This document shows, in pieces, positions 1 through 11,904 of a stretch of DNA of 64,000 nucleotides. This DNA is from Angiostrongylus vasorum (taxonomy: Eukaryota; Nematoda; Chromadorea; Rhabditida; Metastrongylidae), in assembly GCA_018806985.1 (NCBI GenBank), contig JADANN010000462.1, positions 2,471,501 to 2,535,500 on the forward strand, given 5' to 3'. Under the pieces are notes generated by a model. It saw only the letters and a program-made list of their open reading frames with translations, was not told the DNA's origin and made no database searches. Within the stretch, counting starts at the first letter, position 1, and each line of letters starts with the position of its first letter. Both the position numbers and the translations under genes were made by a program.

Positions 1-625
1 GAACGACCTAGCTCCTGAGCTGAGCAGAAGGAAACGAGTGGCTTGGGAAGCTTTCAAGAGCATCGAGGATGTAGTGAAGAGAACAAAGAACACCCGACTC
101 CGTGCCCACCTTTTCGACTCAGCAGTGCTTCCTGCCCTAACGTATGCGTCAGAAAGCTGGTCGCTGCGTAAGCAGGGTGAAAGCTCACTCAGCGTTATCG
201 AACGCGCAGTCGAAAGGACGATGCTAAGAGTATCCCGTTTCACACAAGTAAGAGATGGGATGCGAAGCTCCGACCTGCGTCAACGATCAGAAATCAAAGA
301 TGCTGTTCTGTACGCCAAACAGTCGAAGATAAGGTGGGCCGGACACGTAATGCGTATGAATGAAAACCGATGGACAAGAGCAGTTAGTGAGTGGATTCCT
401 CGGGATGTCAAACGTACTGCAGTAAGATCACTGACCCGATGGTCAGAGTTCTTGACGAAGAGCCTGGAAGAAAAGATATGATGCTCGACGAGTCCCTAGA
501 GCGAGGAGAACCCACTGGGCTGCTCTTGCACGCGACAGGGAAAAATGGAAGATTTACTGGCGCCCGCTCGAGTCACTCGGCGATCAACGGGATTACAGGT
601 GATACAGGTGAGGGTTACCGAATAC
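1..625 (+). mobile_element. RTE-type LINE, 3' end (reverse transcriptase C-terminus)
   Basis: The 3' part of a non-LTR retrotransposon of the RTE clade that runs in from the left edge. The frame open from the start of the window to 481 encodes the C-terminal part of the ORF downstream of the RT domain, including the recognisable stretches RLRAHLFDSAVLPALTYASE and IRWAGHVMRMNENRWTRAV, seen in many nematode RTE copies. A one-base insertion near 470 breaks the frame. The ending continues in another frame from about 472 (RARRTHWAALARDREKWKIY) to a TGA at 600-602. The stop is followed by short tandem units of the type GATACAGGT, as expected for RTE 3' tails. The copy is truncated and inactive. No target-site duplication can be judged because the 5' end lies outside the window. 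Confidence 0.9.
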
Positions 626-1053
626 AATTTCCTAGTACGACTCACGCTTTCCTTAGAGTTGTCATCGTTGATGAACTCAATGCACTTTATCTCCCTATTT
701 TTTTTGCCTTATTGATCATTGTACCAATTAAATATTTATGCAGGCTTAAATCACATACATTGAGAGCTTGATCCGCAGTGATAAATCGGATTTGAATGAA
801 ATGTTCTAGATCAACCTGCTGTCACATCTGTACAGCATTCTTCACAAAAATCTGAATGTGCAAAAGAATTGAACACTGGCGAAACCAGAAAAAGGGAACA
901 TAGAAGAGTCCAAGATGATGTGCGATCAATTGCAACCTAAACAACAATCATCTGGAAGTTCTAAGAAAGCTCGAACTGATATTGGTGAGGCGCCATTTAT
1001 ATCTTATATGAAAAAACTTTTACTTAAAACATTAAAAAATCAAATTTTAACGA

Positions 1054-1330
1054 GCACGTGTAGCGAAGTGGTCGGAGGCGCCCTGCAATACACATGGGAT
1101 CGGTCCCGACGCCCGACGTTCGTCATGTGCTCCATTCCTCCGGGGTCGGCAGATTGGTACCAGACTTGTTTAAGAGGATAGCAGCGCTGGCTCGATACAT
1201 CGTAAGCCACCGCAAGTCATTGTAAAAACCAGATATGCATTCAATCACCTCCAACGATGCATAGTGAAGTCGAATGCATGGCACATCCCTCAGGGATTGA
1301 TCAACGCCGAGGGCTCTATCTTCTATTTTT
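1054..1330 (+). repeat. tRNA-derived SINE, family 1, copy 1
   Basis: Copy of the most abundant repeat here, about 275 bp. The 5' head is tRNA-like: the A box is GTAGCGAAGTGG here and TGGCGCAGTGG in better copies, and the B box is GGGATCGGTCC. A central core reads CCTCCGGGGTCGGCAGATTG then ACCAGACTTG. The tail carries TGCATTCAATCACCTCC and GGGATTGATCAACGCCGAG and ends in a T-rich run. The pol III boxes and the near-constant length across copies support a SINE. Confidence 0.8.
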
Positions 1331-2560
1331 ATTTTGCAAGAAAAAGTTAAAAGTTCTGCTTTTCTGCAGTTATATGAAGCTGTTCATCATTTGGAACTAT
1401 ATAAAGCCACTCAATAGGTGTAATGTTCAATGTGTAATGTGTGTTCAAAGAGACCATATTATCATACTGTGAGGGACGAGAGTTGTGATTTCTGGATGCA
1501 TATTGGAACAAACTTTTAATTGTCCTTAAAATAGGGATTTTGTTAGAATTTACTTTATTATAACCTATTGCAAAATCGTTTTATTGTGCACATTGAGTGA
1601 TCATAAATCTCTACATAAGTTGGATAAGCTGAATGCAGAGGTTTTAGTAATTGTAAAACATTGTCTTCTCTTCTTCTAACGTTTTTTCTCGCGTAATTTG
1701 ACCGCTTTGAATTGTCACGTTTTCTATCTGTGGTGACGTGCGAAAGTGCTAAACTTAGACTTTCTGCGTTCCACTAAGCTATAAACATGCGAGTTTTCAA
1801 TGATAATGGATGATTGCAGGAGAATTGCACCCTTCCTGGGCTGCCCGGAAACGGGCTAAAGAATTTCAGCGACTGGCGCCCAAAGGAAAAAGGATAGTGT
1901 TCAGTGATGATTAGCTATATAGTGATTATCATTGTTATGTTGACGTTATTAAGACATTGTTTTTGTTTGAACAAGGATATATAGGTTTTTTTATGTGAGC
2001 GATTTGATGCCTTATTTCAGGGAAGTAGAATTCAGTCCATTCTTTTTATTTCATTTTTGTACCTCCTTTCCTCGAACATTGCGTGGCAAACATCCTTTGT
2101 GTAAAGGTACCTTACGATGGACCAATTAATCTTGTTCTATGTTTTGTATGAACTAAAAAAATTCATATTTTCATGTATACATTGTGAAATTTTTTTTTAA
2201 AAAATACGTCTGAATGAAGAGTCGGTAGACTGGAGGATGCATATTGTCCGCCTTATGAGCTTTATCCACATATTGCTTTGTCTCTCCTCATGGTACAGAG
2301 TCCAGCAAAATAAAGAATAAGAGTGACCATGACGATATTTTCCCAATCCCGAAAATCAATATAGGCGTTGCACCTTGTTTGTGCACAAACTGGTTTAGAT
2401 AAGGTACTACCACACATAGGTCGTCGGGCCATTATCTATGCGCCGGGTCGTGGTCTTAGTGCATAGGTGGGTCATTCTTGGGACCTCCTTCCACGGCATC
2501 GATAGTCTTGCAACGACGGCGACCGCCACTCGTTGCGTGACGTCTCAACGGCCGACGAGA
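1331..2560. other. Unassigned intergenic sequence upstream of pcbd-1
   Basis: AT-rich DNA without a credible exon. The last 100 bp (about 2460-2560) turn GC-rich and contain TGACGTCTC, a CRE-like core. This fits a promoter or 5' UTR for the pterin dehydratase gene, but nothing else proves it. Confidence 0.4.
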
Positions 2561-5500
2561 ATGGTGAGTGTCGGCGGGTTTGTGTGCTGCTTCTTGTCTC
2601 TGTGATATGTGATCTTGTACCCTTAGGAATGTTACCACACTGCATCGATGAATTGTCCATTATTACGTGTTTTGGTTTTCAAATCTTGAAATTTTCGAAG
2701 AGAGCTGGGAGAGCAAGAGGGAAGAATATCTATTGTCTCCCAGTAACCTACGTAGTCCTTACATAGTCTTCATGTTCATTGTTCAATGTGGTCCCGCAAG
2801 GGTATTTTGTAACCCCTTTCAGAAACTAAGCGATCAGCAGCGAGCGGAGTTATTAAGACCAATATTAGCACAAGGATGGAAAACGGTGGAAGGACGCGAT
2901 GCAATAAAAAAAGAGTTTCAATTCAAGGATTTCAATGAGGTGGGTTTGGCTTTAACTAATCAAGAATAACAAATTACGGCTGATTAAAATTCTAGCAGAA
3001 CTCCGGCGATGTAGTAAGCTAACATAGGAGCTAAATACCCTTGCCATTACGACAAATTATTGGACTTGGGCCGTTTCCTAATCCAGAAGTCGTTCGAGGT
3101 GCTGTTGACATATTGCCTAGCTATGTACTTCAAATGTCAAACTACTTGTTGAGATGTCGAGTTCCTTTGTAGATGATTCATTAGATGTAGCAATTCCCAA
3201 GACCGACTTTCTGTTAACCTCGGCATTGATTGATAATTCGGTGTTTTCTTAAATAAGCAGACACGATGTTGTTATTATAGAACTTATTAGGATACGTTTC
3301 GGCGGTTTCGCCTTCTTCAGAGTCTGGAATGGTGGATTGCACAAGTGATCCACTCAGCCAAACACTTTCATAAACCTAGCAGATAAAACTTTTTCTCATC
3401 TTTAATCTTTATTTTTTTTATAATAATAGCAAGGGTATTTAGCTCTTTTGCTAGCTTACTACATCGCCGGAGTTCTACCAGCATTTTAATCAACCGTAAT
3501 TTGATGTTCTAATGAATTCTATAATGACAACCTCATGTCTGCTTATTGAAAAAAAAACCCGATTCATTGGATACCACACCGCTCTGACGAAAAACAAAGA
3601 CTTGGATTGAAGGTTGGAAGAAAAATCTAGTTCTTTTTTCTCTAGTATCATAATGAGCACTACTTGTTCACTATTAAAAAAACATGGCTGAGAGAAAGGC
3701 GAAGCGAAGATCTCGCATGGTGTGATCGTGAACGTGTTAGCCCAGGTAAAGGATAACACCGTGTTCGGTTCCCACCGCAGACACCAGCGGTCCGGAGTTT
3801 TGAAGACATCTCAGCATCATTAAGATTATATTAGCAAATAGTTGCACTATTTATAAGATAACGGCACTTCTGAATACTTAACACGAAAGCTGTCCGAGAC
3901 GACAGGACAGCAGTGTAAGAAGCGCGTGAGTACATAGAGTACCGAAATAGGATTTAAAACGTTCTAACGCAAGTTGTTGAAAGGCTAGAATTACTGTTCC
4001 AATACCAATGGACTTCACAATGAACTGCCTTGAAACGCTCATCAAAACGAAAATGTCGATCAGGACGTGTTACTTGACGGAAATAACCTTGTATAGGAAG
4101 ACATCGAAATAGATGGTTTATTAAATTTGCCTCATTGAATTGCGTAGTAAGATGAAAAAAAAGGATAGAGCTCTCGGCGTTGATCAGGCCCAGCGTGATG
4201 AGCCATTCAGTCGACTTCATAAACATTGCTGGAGGTGATCGAATGCATACCTGGCCTTTACAAATGACTCGCGGCGGCTCCCAATGGATCGAGCCACTGC
4301 TGCTATCCTCGCAGACAAGTCTGGTAGCAATTTACCGACTCCGGAGGGATAAAACGCTTGGTGGGCCATGGGTGCGGGGATCGATTCCATGTGTGTTGCA
4401 GGGCGCCTACAACCACTGTGCTACACAAGCCACTGTAGTGAGGTGATAATGGGAAAACTAAGAGCTCCTCTTGGTGAGTTTACTACAAAAACAACCTGTT
4501 TGGAAACTTGGTTTTGAAATCTGGGTCTTCAGCCCCAGTCTATTTCGACGAGGTAAACTTGCATACCAGCAAATAATTTAAAATTCGAAGAACATGTAGA
4601 AGTTTATTGTGTCAGAAGTATTTAAAATACTTTCTATAAAGAAGAAGAGGAGAAGAATAAGGAATAATCCAACTTAGATGATTTGTCGACTTTAAAAATG
4701 TATTAGTCACTCACTGGAGTCTAATTGGGAACGCTCGGGCCCGGCTAGACCCAAAGAGCGGATAGCACAGTGGTAGTGATGTCCGTCATCACGAGCATGG
4801 TGCTAGTTCGATTCCGCTCCGGGCCAACCAAGTCCCTTATTCTTCCATGGTCGGGAGATTACCGGACTTGTCTGGGAAAAAAATCACTCTCTGCAATACA
4901 ACTGGGAATGCTCCAGCCCGGCTATCTCAGAACTCCAGGGAGAATCACTCGACCGGCATTCTACGACATTCAAGATGAAATGAAAATCCTCAAGCAGCAA
5001 CCGAAGCCAAACGTAAAGGTTGGAAGGTCTTCGTGGACATTGGATTCGAGGAAACGAATCGGATGTGAGAAGTGCTGGGATCTGCACAGTAGGCGTGAAG
5101 ACGGGTCATATAAAATAAAAAATGTATCTATTCTCATGGTTCCAGTGTAACTTCTCATTCACGGTTGGTTAGCACGTCTTGAACCTATCGCATACGTTTC
5201 TGGAAAATGATGGCGGAAAAGAAATCGTCAGTCTTCCATCTCTCTCGTACCATTGCATTCCAATTTTGTCTCGACGTGTGTTGTGAGTACCTTCTCGTGC
5301 GCGCTGTATTTTCCCACTCTTCTTGAGTGGGACTCGCCATATTACTGTCGTTCTCGTGTAGGAATAGTTGATTCCGGTCGCTTTAGAAACTCGAAGAGTA
5401 TCATACTTTCCTTTCAGCATTTTCATAAAAGAAATCTGAGGGTTAGTCGGTGATCCTCGCTGCTCATCAACTGGTTGTGTTACAGATTCTTTGGTTTTTG

Positions 5501-7265
5501 AGGTCGGAAACCCAGATCTCCATATTCTTTTGAATTATAAGGGATGCATATAGCTTCGCTCTTTCCTTAACGCAAAAAATGCTGAGTGATCCCTCATTGT
5601 GCTTATGTAGCGCCCAGGTCCTCCAGGTATACTGAAATGGGGAACGGATGGTGGAGGTGAAATGGAAACGTGGAGGTAGTAGCTCCTTGCTTTCTTCACT
5701 ACATCCTTGGTACGCTGGTAAGTTCATTAAGCGGTTTGTTTTCTCTTGCCCTGAACTAATTCAAAGTCGTCCGCCATGTTAACTTCATAAAATTAACATT
5801 CATAACTAGAGCATTAGGACATATTTGTACTGCTGAGCGTAAGTGGTACACTAAGAAGAAATCCGTTCCTTGCGAGCATCATATTCTTAAGACTCAATCA
5901 AAAACAAATTTTCCCACAAGTGTGGTCCAAATCGGCCAGATTCGTTCAGCATGGCTAATGCTTGATGTTAAAGGAAAGATATCATTAAGAAAACGGAGAT
6001 GGTGAATCTGTCGGAAATCGACATTTACTCTCATATTATCCTATTGTAGTGTTCTTATATCATTCTTTAAGGCAGCTAGCAATAGGAATTCGGAAAAGTC
6101 AATGCTATTTCACCAGAACTATCATTTGGTCAGTGGTAAACCTCTTGTAGAATTTTGAAATCCTGCTATGGAGTCGTTCTGTGGTTCGTGAGTGAATGAT
6201 ACGGAGTGGTTGGTAGTCTTCTCCGTTGCCTTATCGTAGATTCCTCCTTCTGAGCGCTACCATGATGTGCTCTATCTCACTGTGGTCCTTTCCGTTTGGA
6301 GCCATCCACGTTGAAGTTGAGAGTGCGACAAACAGAATTGTCGGCCTGTCGTCCCGTTGTTCGTCGAGTGGCTCAAGCGAGTATCAGTAGACCCTTCATT
6401 TCTCCTTGCCGCGTGCAAGCGTAGCCCAGTAGGCTTTGTGTAAGGTTTCCGTAAAGAGCTCTGACCGTCGGGTCGCTGGTCTTACTGCAGTATGTTTGAC
6501 ATCACTAGAGCCAGCATCCAGTCACTAACGGTTTTGTCCATCGGTTGTCGTTCATACGCATTACGTGTTCGGTCCACCTTATCTTCGACAAATTGGCGTG
6601 TAGAACGGCATCTTTGACTTTTTGGTCATCACTATAGACTCAAACATCCGCTGCGTTCATTCCCTTCCAATTTGTAGGGATCCAACATGAAGTTCTTCAA
6701 ACGTTTTCTTGGTGTCAGTCTTGGTGTTGAAGTCGCCAATTCGCTTCTTATCCACATTTTATCTCAATCCTCTACTTACGTTCGCGTCTGACGGGCTAGC
6801 GTTCCCTCAGTGAAGGAGATCCGTGGGCTAGTCACGTGGGAACACTAGGCGCGATAACTCGGATCCTGTGTTGGAGTGTTTGGTGACACCAGTTTGTGTT
6901 GCTCTAACAACAAATTTTCGATTCTTTGATTCCTTGTTGTGATTTAGGCGTTCGGCTTTATGACTCAAGTGGCGCTAAAAGCTGACAAGATGGATCATCA
7001 TCCCGAATGGTTCAATGTTTACAATAAGGTATATGATTAACGCTATAGATAAGCGTAATATATACCGTATATATTTGCGTAATTGTTCATTTTCTTTCGA
7101 CCGTTTGAAGAGGAAGCTTCAGATCAATAGAGAGTAACGTGTCATCGATTTCCTCCTATACAAAAAACATATATGAATCCTGAAAGAAAAGGGGTGGGGT
7201 GGGGAATATAAATCCTAAGCTACGAAGAATGTGCCCTTTTATTATTACGTTGTTTATTGGTGGTC

Positions 7266-7330
<65 letters not shown>

Positions 7331-7702
7331 ATCCCCTCCTCTTCTCACTTTTAAATAACGTTTACCAACATTACTATTGTGCGTGATATTCTGAATTACA
7401 TAAAACGTTGTCTTATGCAGTAAAAGGGATACGAACCCTTCAGAGCTAGTGGAAGTTTGTGTAAGGTTTTTAAGGCTTAAAAAAATGAGGCCCGTTAGAG
7501 TTGATGGCAATGAATTGTTTTTATGAGGTGTCTTTCCTTCTCTTCATTCTGTGCTCTTTCACATGTGAAATACTCGAAATTAGATTCCTTCTGTTATGCT
7601 TTACTGCTTTAGGTGGATATTACACTGAGCACTCATGACTGTAATGGTTTATCGCAGAAGGACATCACACTCGCCAAATTTATCGACTCTGTGAAGAAGT
7701 GA
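2561..7702 (+). CDS. pcbd-1: Pterin-4a-carbinolamine dehydratase (PCBD/DCoH)
   Basis: Dehydrates 4a-hydroxytetrahydrobiopterin and so regenerates the BH4 cofactor of aromatic amino acid hydroxylases; it acts in the cytosol. The gene is spliced. Coding exons are 2823-2939, 6948-7028 and 7613-7702 (TGA), all joining in phase 0. The first M is proposed to come from an exon consisting, in coding terms, of ATG alone at 2561-2563, followed directly by the strong donor GTGAGT. The product is then 96 aa, close to the usual ~100 aa. Family marks are [37 protein letters not shown] and [10 protein letters not shown]. The active-site histidines are H57 and H58 (DHHPEW) and H75 (STHDC). Intron 2 (2940-6947) is 4 kb and holds a TIR element, SINEs and an RTE fragment. 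The three main exons are secure; the start exon is inference, since trans-splicing or another upstream exon is possible. Confidence 0.92.
2970..3503. mobile_element. Non-autonomous element with ~75 bp terminal inverted repeats
   Basis: The left end (2970-3050, beginning CAAATTACGGCTGATTAAAA) recurs inverted at the right end (3424-3503, ending CAACCGTAATTTG). It shares the inner block with CTCCGGCGATGTAGTAAGCT and GAGCTAAATACCCTTGC. The interior has no transposase ORF and includes a PLE terminal fragment (3205-3330). It lies in the large pcbd-1 intron. No clear target-site duplication was seen. Confidence 0.7.
3205..3330 (-). repeat. PLE terminal fragment with hammerhead-like core
   Basis: Contains the reverse complement of the unit that ends the large foldback copies at 32.7 and 51.0 kb (GACTTTCTGTTAACCTCGGC here). 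It continues to a minus-strand core CTCTGAAGAAGGCGAAACCG followed by CCGAAACGT. It matches the other PLE ends in this window but is degenerate. Confidence 0.6.
3641..3830 (+). repeat. tRNA-like repeat (family 3), diverged copy
   Basis: Shares with other family-3 copies the order AGCTGAGAGAAAGGCGAA (here GGCTGAGAGAAAGGCGAA), a tRNA-like segment with GTGTGATCGTGAACGTG and GTTCGGTTCCCACCGCAGAC, then GCGGTCCGGAGTTTTG and CATCTCAGCATCATT. It lies in the pcbd-1 intron. Confidence 0.65.
4155..4430 (-). repeat. tRNA-derived SINE, family 1, copy 2
   Basis: Minus-strand copy. The tail is at left (GGATAGAGCTCTCGGCGTTG), the core is near 4315-4350, and the tRNA-like head is at right (GGGGATCGATTCCATGTG, then ACTGTGCTACAC, the complement of the A-box region). 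Confidence 0.8.
4751..5112 (+). repeat. tRNA-derived SINE, family 2, best copy
   Basis: About 360 bp. The head has A box TAGCACAGTGGTAGTG and B box AGTTCGATTCC. A central core (GGTCGGGAGATTACCGGACT, TGTCTGGGA) resembles that of family 1. The tail is different and contains GAAATGAAAATCCTCAAGCA, GTTGGAAGGTCTTCGTGGAC and GAAGACGGGTCAT. Two short tail reading frames were rejected as genes because all family members carry them. Confidence 0.8.
5113..6349. other. Intronic sequence of pcbd-1 without recognised feature
   Basis: Several open stretches under 90 codons occur on both strands, but none has splice signals plus family resemblance. Parts may be older RTE or SINE debris. Confidence 0.4.
6350..6800 (-). 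mobile_element. RTE LINE fragment, decayed 3' part
   Basis: Read on the minus strand, it has degenerate versions of the same C-terminal RTE segment as 1-620. The stretch around 6550 (CATACGCATTACGTGTTCGG on plus) is the complement of the segment encoding the HVMRM-like motif. Stops and frameshifts break every frame. Confidence 0.65.
7264..7328. repeat. (CT)n microsatellite
   Basis: About 65 bp of almost pure CT dinucleotide in pcbd-1 intron 3. Confidence 0.95.
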
Positions 7703-9309
7703 TCGATCTTTCTTTTCGATATTATCAGAATTTGTTCTTTGGTTGGTAATTTGCCACTGGTCTCTTCATTGATGCTTAGCGAGAAGAAATGCTGTTATCG
7801 TAGAAGATAATAGGTAGTAAAAACCATAAACACGATCGAATTTTTAAAAAATGGATCATAGCAAAAAGTGTTGACACCTTTTACTGGTCTCCGTTGACAG
7901 TTTGCAACGCCTTCTGTCTTCGAAATTTCCCTCTTAAATCCAGTAGGATTACTTTATGTTGCGGTGTGAGATCAATGTCTCTTCATCACCGCTACTTTTA
8001 TACCCTTAAGGGTCAAATATGGTGAAAAACATCCCACTAAATGCGTCCTTTCATTCTGGTCGCATAGCATTTTTCCCTGGGAATTCCGTATGCAGTCACT
8101 AGCCTATGGATATGTTTCGCCAAGCGTGGTCCTTAAAAAGCTGTTCTACACACTTAACAGACAGGAGACCACTTGTTCGAATTTGTTCTTTCGACGTGGA
8201 GACTGTTTTCGATAGAGGATGCCAATCTATATGGCACCTCATAATGCAGGGACCGTTGATGGCCACGGTAGTACTGAGATACTCCGACACAAGTACAGAG
8301 TGCGGCCGCCGCACCAATGTGCTTGCACGCCACTGTGTATTTTGAGACCTTACAAGTTGCCAACTGCTGTGTTTGGCCAAATAGGATCCTCTCTATATGT
8401 TTTATGAGAAAAAAAAACGACGGTTATACCACATAAATTACAAAGATAGCAAAAAATAAGTTTTAGATAGCTGAAATAGTAATAACCAATACTAGGATTC
8501 ACAAAGGCGGCAACTGCCTGTGGTGATGACTGCCTGGGTCATACCTTGGCTAGGCTGACCTCAGGACTCCAGAGAACCGTAATACCTAAATCAGCAAAAT
8601 TCCGAAAGGGTGGAAATTGTGCTGGGGTCCGTACAACCAGTGAAGACGGATCATCAAAGTATCCAAGTAAAATACTAGTAAACTATCACACGACAAAGGT
8701 CTAAAAACCTGCATTTCCTCGCAACTCCTGTTTGTTTGTTTGTGACATCGTCATATTAATGCGTTTTTCTCCAGTAAGGTATCACACATTTATTTCAGAC
8801 TTCTTAAACAGAACCAGAACTGACATTTAAAGACACTATGTGCCAATTTCAGTGGCAGTTCAATAAGTCACAATGATGCACGCAAAATAAGGCCTCTGAA
8901 TAGAAGCTGAACAGCTAAGCACCATAGGGTGTGATATTGCTGCGCTAGGCAGTAGCCGTGTACCCCAAAATAATAGGTTAACATCTACAACAATACGTCG
9001 TCCAACATTTCCCGCTGGTATTGTAAGTCAATTTCGCTAGCGAATAAACAGCTTGGACCATTAGAACAAACAAATAGTATTAGTAATACATAAAGGAGAG
9101 TAGATAGATGCTATTACATTTTAAAGGACCATCGTACTCTATGCAGAGGAGATTTCTAAAAACAATGTGTACCAGTTAAACAACACAGAGTTCTGAGTAA
9201 AATTAGCAAGAAATTAGAGGAACATGTAGACTACAAAAAAATAGAAAACATGTTCTACCCTTACCTTCAATTTTTTAACGCTGTACTTCCTGTGGACCAG
9301 AGAAGGCTT
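7703..9309. other. Convergent intergenic region between pcbd-1 and the AFG1L-like gene
   Basis: Lies between the stop of pcbd-1 (+) and the stop of the AFG1L-like gene (-), so it should hold both 3' UTRs. A 3' fragment of SINE family 2 is recognisable at about 8555-8660. The 8100-8380 stretch is open on both strands but could not be identified. Confidence 0.5.
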
Positions 9310-11904
9310 TTACTTCATATGCACGAAGTGTCCATCTATCTCATAAAGGACAAACGTCTCTGCTAAGAATAAAATGGAAGCACCTCCAGACACTGAACTA
9401 ATGCGAACTGGGCTTTCTGACACTCCAGTACATACTACCTCGCATTTCGTATAAACGCGACACCGTTCGTACATAGGCAAAAGCTTCTTCTTCCCCAGAG
9501 AAAACGTTTGCTCTGGCGGTATCCTGACAAGTTTATGAGATCTGTACTTGCAATATATTGATTCCTACTGGAACATCATGGCAAACATATACGTACACTG
9601 TCCTCCCTAACTTCCAAATCGTCCATAAGAACTCTCTGCGAGTCACTCAACGCTCCCATATCGTTTGTGTCTTCTTCCAACAAGAAAAGACCTTCTGGGC
9701 GAGCATCTGCACTGATAACGAGTCGAACCTAAGCATGAATAATTGGGAACAAATCCTAAAATCCAAAAGACGAAAAAAATCACATGGTATTCGACCTAGG
9801 CTTTAGCTATCTATACTTTTTTCGAGCAAAAAAATCAAACGAAAGTAATGAAAAATAAAGTGCGAAAGACAAACTACACGTGTTGGGCAATGACTTAAAA
9901 AAGAGTGTGGAATTCAGAGAAAGTACCTTTTGGTCGTAGAACGTGTCTATCATTGTTATGAATCGTCTTGCCTCGTTTATCTTCGAACGGGTTAGTACAG
10001 GAACATTGCGAAGTATAATAGTATGGAAAACGCCGGCTAGTACAAGATAATCAGCCGCACCGCATGGTCGCTCACACCACTGAAACAGATTATTTATTTA
10101 AAGTCTCCAACTTCAAGCAGCACATTAGGCTTAGTGTGCAAGAAAGCGTTCCAAAGCCAGGCGCAGTAGCATCAAACACCACTAATGCATTCCAGACCAC
10201 ATTCCTGTTCTGCTGGACAGAATCCTGCTCAATTAGGCACACAGCTGCGCGACATATGAGCCTCTAAGGGAAAACGAAAAAAGTCCGTAGGGTCCAAAAA
10301 CAAAAAAGAAAGAAAAAACAAGATTCTAAACGAAGTAACAGGATTTGCTTCATGGTGACAAAAATCTGTACATTCTGGTTTTAAACCAACTACCAAGCTT
10401 TGCAACATGCCAAGACGTCAGTTTCAAGTTTGGAGGAGCAACTGCTTTACACCACATGTGATGAGCATAATGAGCATGTGAGGCTAAATCAATTCATATC
10501 GTCCACCCCACCCCACCGATATAATCTTTGTGACAGGAAGTGTTAGTGGTAAATGGTACTACCCTCCTCGCAGTTTCAATAGATCGGGCAATTTCTGACC
10601 TTCGAAGATCGCGTAACTAATCACGAACTATTTTAAAGATAAAGATTTATTTTAAAAATTTTTTAAAGAAGCAAAATAAACGTGGAAATAGGTTCGAAAG
10701 ACTACTAAGAGTTAGTCAATACAAAACAAAAAACTAAAAAAAGCCGAATCAAATGAGACTTTAAAAACGAACATCAACAAACTCGATGTCGGCAACCCCA
10801 CCGCAACAACGTTTCACCTCGACGGTGCGTCCGAGAATACTGAGAATTTTTGTGCGGACTGTGTCTGTTTCCTGCGCAATCAACTGCTTAAACACTCGGT
10901 CGCACTCTTCGTCAACATCACAGCTCTCCGATCGGACGAAATAGGTGTCGGATTCGCCACCGCCGATTCTGCGATAGTCTATGCCGGAGTCCAACGATAG
11001 CACATGACACCTATCCTGTCACAAAAAACCACCATATACTGGCTACACAAAGTAAAAATCAGAACGGACTAAAAAATAAATCATATGGCAGCTACCTCTA
11101 AGACCGCGATAAAAGGCAGGAACTGATGTCGCTGCAAACCGCTTTTGTACAAATCCTTAGGAGGTCTATTTGATGTGGCGACGACAACGAGCCCTTCATC
11201 AAACAGAAGCGAAAAAAACCTCTTCAGTATCATAGCATCAGCAATATCCGTGACCTAAAAGGTAAAATCCAGAGAGGGGAAGCTCTAGAGGCAACCCTCT
11301 AAGTCGGTTCATTCTCAGTACCTGGAACTCATCAAAACACAGCAGCCTACACCTGCTCATGATTTCATGAACAATGAGCGGCACCGGATCGCAGGTACCC
11401 CGTTCCCCAACATGTGCCATCTTTACAGAATGCATTCCTAGTAGGAAAAAATAGATGCAACAAACAAAGCCAGAGGAATTAGTAAGATTAAAAGCAACTT
11501 TTGTGTATTTCCTGCATAAATGGATGGAAGTGAACTCGTTCTTTCTCTGCGAATGGACAGCAATCGAAGAACAAGTCCATTATCATCGTTTTGCCGCAAC
11601 CAACATTACCCCAGAGATAGATCCCTCGTGGAGCCGGGCTAGCGACTTGCTTTGTCTTGAAGTGATTCCAAAAACTGGCGAGTTTCCAGTTTTTCCCTGT
11701 GTGCCTCGATCTCGGTGTGGCCACGTATGAAGTCAACGAATCCACAAGACCGTCAAAGTGGGTAATGATTGAACGTTGATGAGAATCGTCCTTCAAGACA
11801 CCATCGTTGACCAATCTCGTGTAGGCACTGGTGACTGTCGAAGTGAGCCTCCTCTCGAAGATGCAGATCCTCAAATGAAGCCCTATGAGAAACATCACTA
11901 TCAT
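9310..11904 (-). CDS. AFG1-family mitochondrial AAA+ ATPase (AFG1L/LACE1)
   Basis: Mitochondrial ATPase of the Afg1/ZapE family, which promotes turnover of respiratory-chain subunits. The minus strand gives eight exons in translation order: 11904-11499, 11437-11322, 11254-11096, 11015-10773, 10079-9927, 9728-9597, 9523-9439 and 9362-9310 (TAA). All phases match. They total 1347 nt, 448 aa, near the ~450-480 aa of animal homologues. Walker A is GNVGCGKT (about residues 99-106), Walker B LLCFDEF (167-173), and [11 protein letters not shown] follows. Later marks are [41 protein letters not shown] and [20 protein letters not shown]. Two donors are weak (GTTGCT after exon 1, GTTCGT after exon 4). 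The N-terminus is uncertain: ATG at 11904 gives a short basic hydrophobic leader that could target mitochondria, but an acceptor-like TTTCTCATAG inside it could mean another first exon. It is divergent from the MARCH6 gene. Confidence 0.93.

Noticed and set aside
5253..5453. Short plus ORF in the pcbd-1 intron
   Set aside because: No family, no splice partner, inside a repeat-rich intron.
7220..7510. 96-codon minus-strand ORF with Arg/Glu repeats
   Set aside because: Mostly the CT microsatellite.
8099..8380. 93-codon minus-strand ORF between pcbd-1 and AFG1L
   Set aside because: Open on both strands, no motif, no splice context; not enough to call a gene.
11455..11730. 91-codon plus-strand ORF
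   Set aside because: Antisense shadow of exon 1 of the AFG1L-like gene.
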